From: Phenylobacterium sp. LH3H17
GTDB lineage: Bacteria; Pseudomonadota; Alphaproteobacteria; Caulobacterales; Caulobacteraceae
Assembly: GCF_024298925.1 (NCBI RefSeq)
Contig: NZ_CP101283.1
Span: forward strand, 558,001-622,000
DNA: 64,000 bases
Direction of reading: 5' to 3'
The position numbers and the translations under genes are program-made. This document shows, piece after piece, positions 61,049 through 64,000 of this stretch; the first letter of the stretch is position 1; each line of letters opens with the position of its first letter. The notes beneath the pieces were generated by a model. The model did not search any database. It saw nothing but the letters and a program-made list of their open reading frames with translations, and was not told the DNA's origin.

Positions 61049-61483
61049 TCAAGCGAAGTAGGGTCGCAACTGTTCCAGCATCCCGGCCGGCGGCTTGCGA
61101 GGGCGGCCGGCCAGGTCGATGCAGGCCGCCTCCACCTGGGCCCGGCAGATCAGCTCCTCGCCGCGGAAGATCTGCTGGCCGATGAACAGGCGCGGACCGC
61201 GGGCGCTGTCATAGGTGGTCCGGACAAGCAGCGCGTCGTCGATGCGCGCGGCGCGCTTGAACTCCAGCTCCATGCGCACGATGGCGAAGGCCGCGTCCTG
61301 GTCCTGCAGCGCCGCGTGACGGATGCCGGCGACGCGCAGGAAGTCGCTCCGGCCGCGCTCGAAATAGCGGACATAGTTGGCGTGGTAGACGACGCCGGTG
61401 AAGTCGGTGTCCTCGTAATAGATCCGCACCGGCAGGACATGCTCGCGGCCCTCGATGACACCCGCGGACGGTTCTGAAGTCAT
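61049..61483 (-). CDS. ybgC: Tol-Pal-associated acyl-CoA thioesterase YbgC
   Basis: A 144-residue hotdog thioesterase. EDTDFTGVVYHANYVRYFERGR (about 24-45 by position) carries the catalytic Asp and the substrate Tyr and His residues of the YbgC/4-HBT family. It hydrolyses short or medium acyl-CoAs and may act in lipid metabolism at the membrane. It heads the tol-pal genes, with tolQ about 100 bases downstream. Confidence 0.92.
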   Translation of the reverse strand: MTSEPSAGVIEGREHVLPVRIYYEDTDFTGVVYHANYVRYFERGRSDFLRVAGIRHAALQDQDAAFAIVRMELEFKRAARIDDALLVRTTYDSARGPRLFIGQQIFRGEELICRAQVEAACIDLAGRPRKPPAGMLEQLRPYFA

Positions 61484-61541
61484 GGCCCTGATCTAGCCGA
61501 GCCCGCGCCCAAGGTCAGCCCCCGAAGCCGCGCTGACGACA

Positions 61542-61687
61542 GATCCTCCCCCAGCGCGTAGCGCGATTTGGGGGAGGTGGGTCGGAGCGAAGCGGAGAGC
61601 CGGAGGGGGTTGAAGCGCGCCGAAGAGAGTCAAAGTCCCCCTCACCCGGCCATTCGGCCGGGAGCTCCCCCAGAGGGGGAGCATCTG
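61542..61687 (-). repeat. dispersed modular repeat, copy D (inverted, II'+I')
   Basis: On the plus strand it reads GATCCTCCCCCAGCGCG, a GGGGGAGGTGG block, GTCAAAGTCCCCCTCA, a CCCGGCC-ATTC-GGCCGGG hairpin and CTCCCCCAGAGGGGGAGCATC. So it is copy A in the opposite orientation, with a different, stronger hairpin arm. It lies between ruvB and ybgC. Confidence 0.85.
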
Positions 61688-61707
61688 GGTTCGTGGCGAT
61701 CGGCGCC

Positions 61708-62748
61708 CTACTCGTCCTCGAACAGGGTCGCCTGCCCGCCGGCCTGGATCTGCGGGGGCGGGGTGAGGCCGAGGTGGCTGTAGGCCTTGCCGCAGGCCAT
61801 GCGGCCGCGCGGGGTGCGCTGGATGAAGCCCTGCTGCAGCAGGAAGGGCTCGATCACGTCCTCGACCGCGTCGCGGGCCTCGGCGATGGCGTAGGCCAAT
61901 GTCTCCACCCCGGCGGGGCCGCCGCCATAGTTGTCGATGAGCGCGGTGAGGTAGCGGCGGTCCAGGGCGTCGAGGCCGGCGGGGTCGACGTCCAGGCGCG
62001 CGAGCGCCCGGGCCGCGGCCTTGCCGTCGATCACCACCACGCCGTCGGCGGCGGCGAAGTCGCGAACCCGGCGCAGCAGGCGGCCGGCCACGCGCGGCGT
62101 GCCCCGGGCGCGGGCGGCGATCTCGGCGGCGCCGTCGGCCGCCAGGCTCAAGCCCATCTTCAGCGCCGCCTGGGCCAGCACCTTCTGCAGCTCGCCATGG
62201 GTGTAGAACTCCAGGCGCAGGGGGATGCCGAACCGGTCGCGCAGGGGCGTGGCCAGCAGGCCCGCCCGCGTGGTGGCCGCCACCAGGGTGAAGGGCGCGA
62301 GATCGATGCGGATCGAGCGGGCCGAGGGTCCCTCGCCGATCATCAGGTCCAGCACATGGTCCTCCATGGCCGGATAGAGGATCTCCTCCACATTGGCGGC
62401 CAGGCGGTGGATCTCGTCGATGAACAGCACGTCGCGCGGTTCGAGATTGGTCAGGATCGCTGCCAGGTCCCCGGCCTTGGCCAGGACCGGGCCGGAGGTG
62501 GCGCGGAAGTTCACCCCCAGCTCGCGGGCGACGATCTGGGCGAGCGTGGTCTTGCCCAGGCCCGGGGGGCCGAACAGCAGCACGTGGTCCAGCGCCTCGG
62601 CCCGGCTCTTGGCCGCCTCGATGAACACCTTGAGATTGCTCTTGGCCTGCTCCTGGCCGACGAACTCGGCCAGGGTCTGCGGGCGCAGGGCCTTGTCGTG
62701 GGTCGGGGCGTCCTGCGCCTGGGGCTCGCTGGAGACGATCCGGGTCAT
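61708..62748 (-). CDS. ruvB: Holliday junction branch-migration ATPase RuvB
   Basis: A 346-residue AAA+ motor of the RuvAB complex. Walker A GPPGLGKT is at 60-67, Walker B in [10 protein letters not shown], sensor 1 in [10 protein letters not shown], the arginine finger region in [16 protein letters not shown], and the C-terminal winged helix ends with [17 protein letters not shown] chose ATG 62748. It is separated from ruvA by repeat copy E, unusual for a pair that is often directly linked. Confidence 0.97.
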   Translation of the reverse strand: MTRIVSSEPQAQDAPTHDKALRPQTLAEFVGQEQAKSNLKVFIEAAKSRAEALDHVLLFGPPGLGKTTLAQIVARELGVNFRATSGPVLAKAGDLAAILTNLEPRDVLFIDEIHRLAANVEEILYPAMEDHVLDLMIGEGPSARSIRIDLAPFTLVAATTRAGLLATPLRDRFGIPLRLEFYTHGELQKVLAQAALKMGLSLAADGAAEIAARARGTPRVAGRLLRRVRDFAAADGVVVIDGKAAARALARLDVDPAGLDALDRRYLTALIDNYGGGPAGVETLAYAIAEARDAVEDVIEPFLLQQGFIQRTPRGRMACGKAYSHLGLTPPPQIQAGGQATLFEDE

Positions 62749-62808
62749 GGCGCCTCTCCCCATTCATGGCGGGGCGGTCGCATATGACCTGGCCGGGCAT
62801 GGCGGCCA

Positions 62809-62946
62809 GATGCTCCCCCTCTGGGGGAGCTCCCGGCCGAATGGCCGGGTGAGGGGGACCTTGATGGTCTGCGGTTCGACGGGTCTGAGAGGGAGTCAAA
62901 GTCCCCCTCAGGCCCTTCGGGCCAGCTCCCCCAGTGGGGGAGCATC
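62809..62946. repeat. dispersed modular repeat, copy E (two half-units I, head to head)
   Basis: Left: GATGCTCCCCCTCTGGGGGAG, a CCCGGCC-GAAT-GGCCGGG arm and TGAGGGGGACCTTGA. Right: GTCAAAGTCCCCCTCA, a GGCCC-TTC-GGGCC arm and CTCCCCCAGTGGGGGAGCATC. The right half is half-unit I in inverted orientation, so the copy is a long imperfect palindrome of two half-units I without any half-unit II. It lies between ruvA and ruvB. Confidence 0.88.
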
Positions 62947-63013
62947 TTGGAAAGCCTCGCGCGGCCCTCTCCCTCCAAGGAGCGGGGGGAGCGGAAGTGG
63001 GCTGCGATGCGGC

Positions 63014-63631
63014 TCACCGGCCCAGCTCCTGCAGGCCGGCCTTGATCAGGGCCTGGATGGTGGCGTCTTCGCCCAGCCGCAGGTGGGCCTGTTCGACCAC
63101 GCGCCGCGCATTGACCTCGGCGACGCCGAGACCCAGCAGGGCGGCCACCGCCTCGCCGGCGGCGGACGGGGGCGGCGGTGTCGCCGACGTGAGCGCCGAG
63201 GCGTGGAAGGCCGCCACCGGGCCGTCGGTCAGGGGCTTGTCCTTCAGCTCGGTGACGATGCGCTGGGCGAGCTTGGGGCCCACCCCGTTGGCGCGGCCGA
63301 CGGCGGCCTTGTCGTCGCGGGCGCAGGCCTGGGCGAGCTCGGCGGGCGGCAGAACGTCCAAAACCGAGAGCGCCGCCTTGGGCCCCACCCCCTGGATGGC
63401 CTGCAGCATGACGAAGGCCCGGCGCTCGTCGCGGCCCAGGAAGCCGTACAGCTTCATGCCGTTGGCCTCCGACCACTGGGTCTCCACGTGCAGCACCGCC
63501 TCCTCGCCCATGGCGGGCAGGTGGGAAAGCGTGCGCGACCCGCAGCGGACCACATAGCCGACCCCGGCCACGTCGATCAGGGCGTCTTCCTCGCCCACCT
63601 CGGCGACCAGGCCGCGCAGCCGGCCGATCAT
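63014..63631 (-). CDS. ruvA: Holliday junction-binding protein RuvA
   Basis: A 205-residue protein that forms the tetramer holding the four-way junction. The N-terminal OB fold starts [14 protein letters not shown]; two helix-hairpin-helix motifs follow ([14 protein letters not shown] at about 79-92; [16 protein letters not shown] at about 114-129); the C-terminal domain III (after residue 155, with [17 protein letters not shown]) contacts RuvB. ATG overlaps the ruvC stop (ATGA). Confidence 0.97.
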   Translation of the reverse strand: MIGRLRGLVAEVGEEDALIDVAGVGYVVRCGSRTLSHLPAMGEEAVLHVETQWSEANGMKLYGFLGRDERRAFVMLQAIQGVGPKAALSVLDVLPPAELAQACARDDKAAVGRANGVGPKLAQRIVTELKDKPLTDGPVAAFHASALTSATPPPPSAAGEAVAALLGLGVAEVNARRVVEQAHLRLGEDATIQALIKAGLQELGR

Positions 63632-64000
63632 GCCGCGGCCCCGATGTTGCGGACCCGGCGGTGGTGGGCGTGGGCGATGGCGACGGCCAGGGCGTCGGCG
63701 GCGTCGGCGGTGGTCTTGCCCGCCGTGGGCAGCAGGCGCGCGATCATGAAGCCCACCTGGTCCTTGTCGGCCGCCCCGGTCCCGACCACCGACTTCTTGA
63801 CCACGGTGGCGGCGTATTCGGCCACCGGTATGCCGGCGCGGGCCGGCACGATCATGGCCATGGCCCGGGCGTGGCCCAGCTTCAGCGCCGAGGCCGCGTT
63901 GTTGTTCATGAAGGTCTCCTCCACCGCGGCCTCGTGCGGCGCGTGCAGGGCGACGACCTCGGAGATGGCGTCGAACAGGCAGAGCAGCCGCTCGGCGAAG
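63628..64000 (-). CDS. ruvC: Holliday junction resolvase RuvC, 5' part outside the window
   Basis: The C-terminal 124 or so residues of the endonuclease that cuts Holliday junctions. Visible parts are [24 protein letters not shown] (by position; the Glu is a catalytic metal ligand), [17 protein letters not shown] with the conserved Lys, and [15 protein letters not shown] with the last catalytic Asp residues. The start lies beyond base 64000. It is coupled to ruvA by a 4-base overlap. Confidence 0.95.
   Translation of the reverse strand, partial: FAERLLCLFDAISEVVALHAPHEAAVEETFMNNNAASALKLGHARAMAMIVPARAGIPVAEYAATVVKKSVVGTGAADKDQVGFMIARLLPTAGKTTADAADALAVAIAHAHHRRVRNIGAAA

Noticed and set aside
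61493..62899. Long minus-strand frame over ruvB in another frame
   Set aside because: RuvB motifs are in the other frame, and the composition is arginine/glycine-rich shadow sequence.

Overview
The window is GC-rich chromosomal DNA with alphaproteobacterial housekeeping genes. Several genes point to the order Caulobacterales: gapR, a TacA-like sigma-54 activator, the DUF1013 cell-cycle regulator trcR, a PEPxxWA-CTERM protein, a 41-residue L36 without the usual zinc cysteines, and a three-subunit transhydrogenase. A Phenylobacterium-like member of the Caulobacteraceae fits best, but that is an inference from gene content, not a measured placement. I see no rRNA, tRNA, CRISPR array, insertion sequence, phage or conjugation gene. 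Both ends cut genes: an amino-acid permease on the left and ruvC on the right.

Layout. 0-14 kb: permease tail, truncated globin with rfbD, MATE pump, beta-lactamase-like hydrolase, amidohydrolase, two convergent TetR regulators (one with an extra N-terminal helix-turn-helix), an acyl-CoA dehydrogenase/acyl-CoA ligase/FMN reductase/ribB run and a TylF-like methyltransferase. 14-31 kb: small envelope proteins (lipoprotein, PEPxxWA-CTERM, BON), trcR, ubiX between two DUF465 genes, a GGDEF cyclase, purEK, motA, an MFS carrier, a lytic transglycosylase, rpmJ, a HAD phosphatase, folE, gapR with a coupled partner, tacA and a NeuD-like acyltransferase. 30-49 kb: accessory metabolism, namely a TolB-like/TPR membrane protein, an ArsR-SRPBCC-DoxX cassette, a PQQ quinohemoprotein dehydrogenase, an esterase pseudogene, M3 peptidase, AraC/GyrI regulator, amidase, acyl-CoA dehydrogenase, GH3 glucosidase, a pair of exported amidohydrolases, a hotdog thioesterase and an alpha/beta hydrolase. 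49-54 kb: cytochrome oxidase subunit IV, pntAA-pntAB-pntB and an M23 peptidase. 54-64 kb: a minus-strand block ruvC-ruvA-ruvB-ybgC-tolQ-tolR-tolA-tolB-pal-cpoB-tilS, covering Holliday-junction processing, outer-membrane constriction and tRNA-Ile lysidinylation.

The most unusual features are in the DNA between genes. A modular repeat family (five copies, two half-unit types joined in different orders and orientations, with hairpin arms whose sequences differ while pairing is kept) sits in three convergent gaps and on both sides of ruvB. Separately, seven of about sixteen convergent gene pairs end in one shared palindromic CTAG, so that both TAG stops use the same four bases. No complete new defence or mobile system is visible. 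Other leads are a 22-codon Rossmann-like leader ORF coupled to rfbD, an HTH-TetR fusion, a ribB with a cysteine-less GTP cyclohydrolase II half, a metal-ligand-poor amidohydrolase paired with an intact one, and a GNRA hairpin in the trcR leader.
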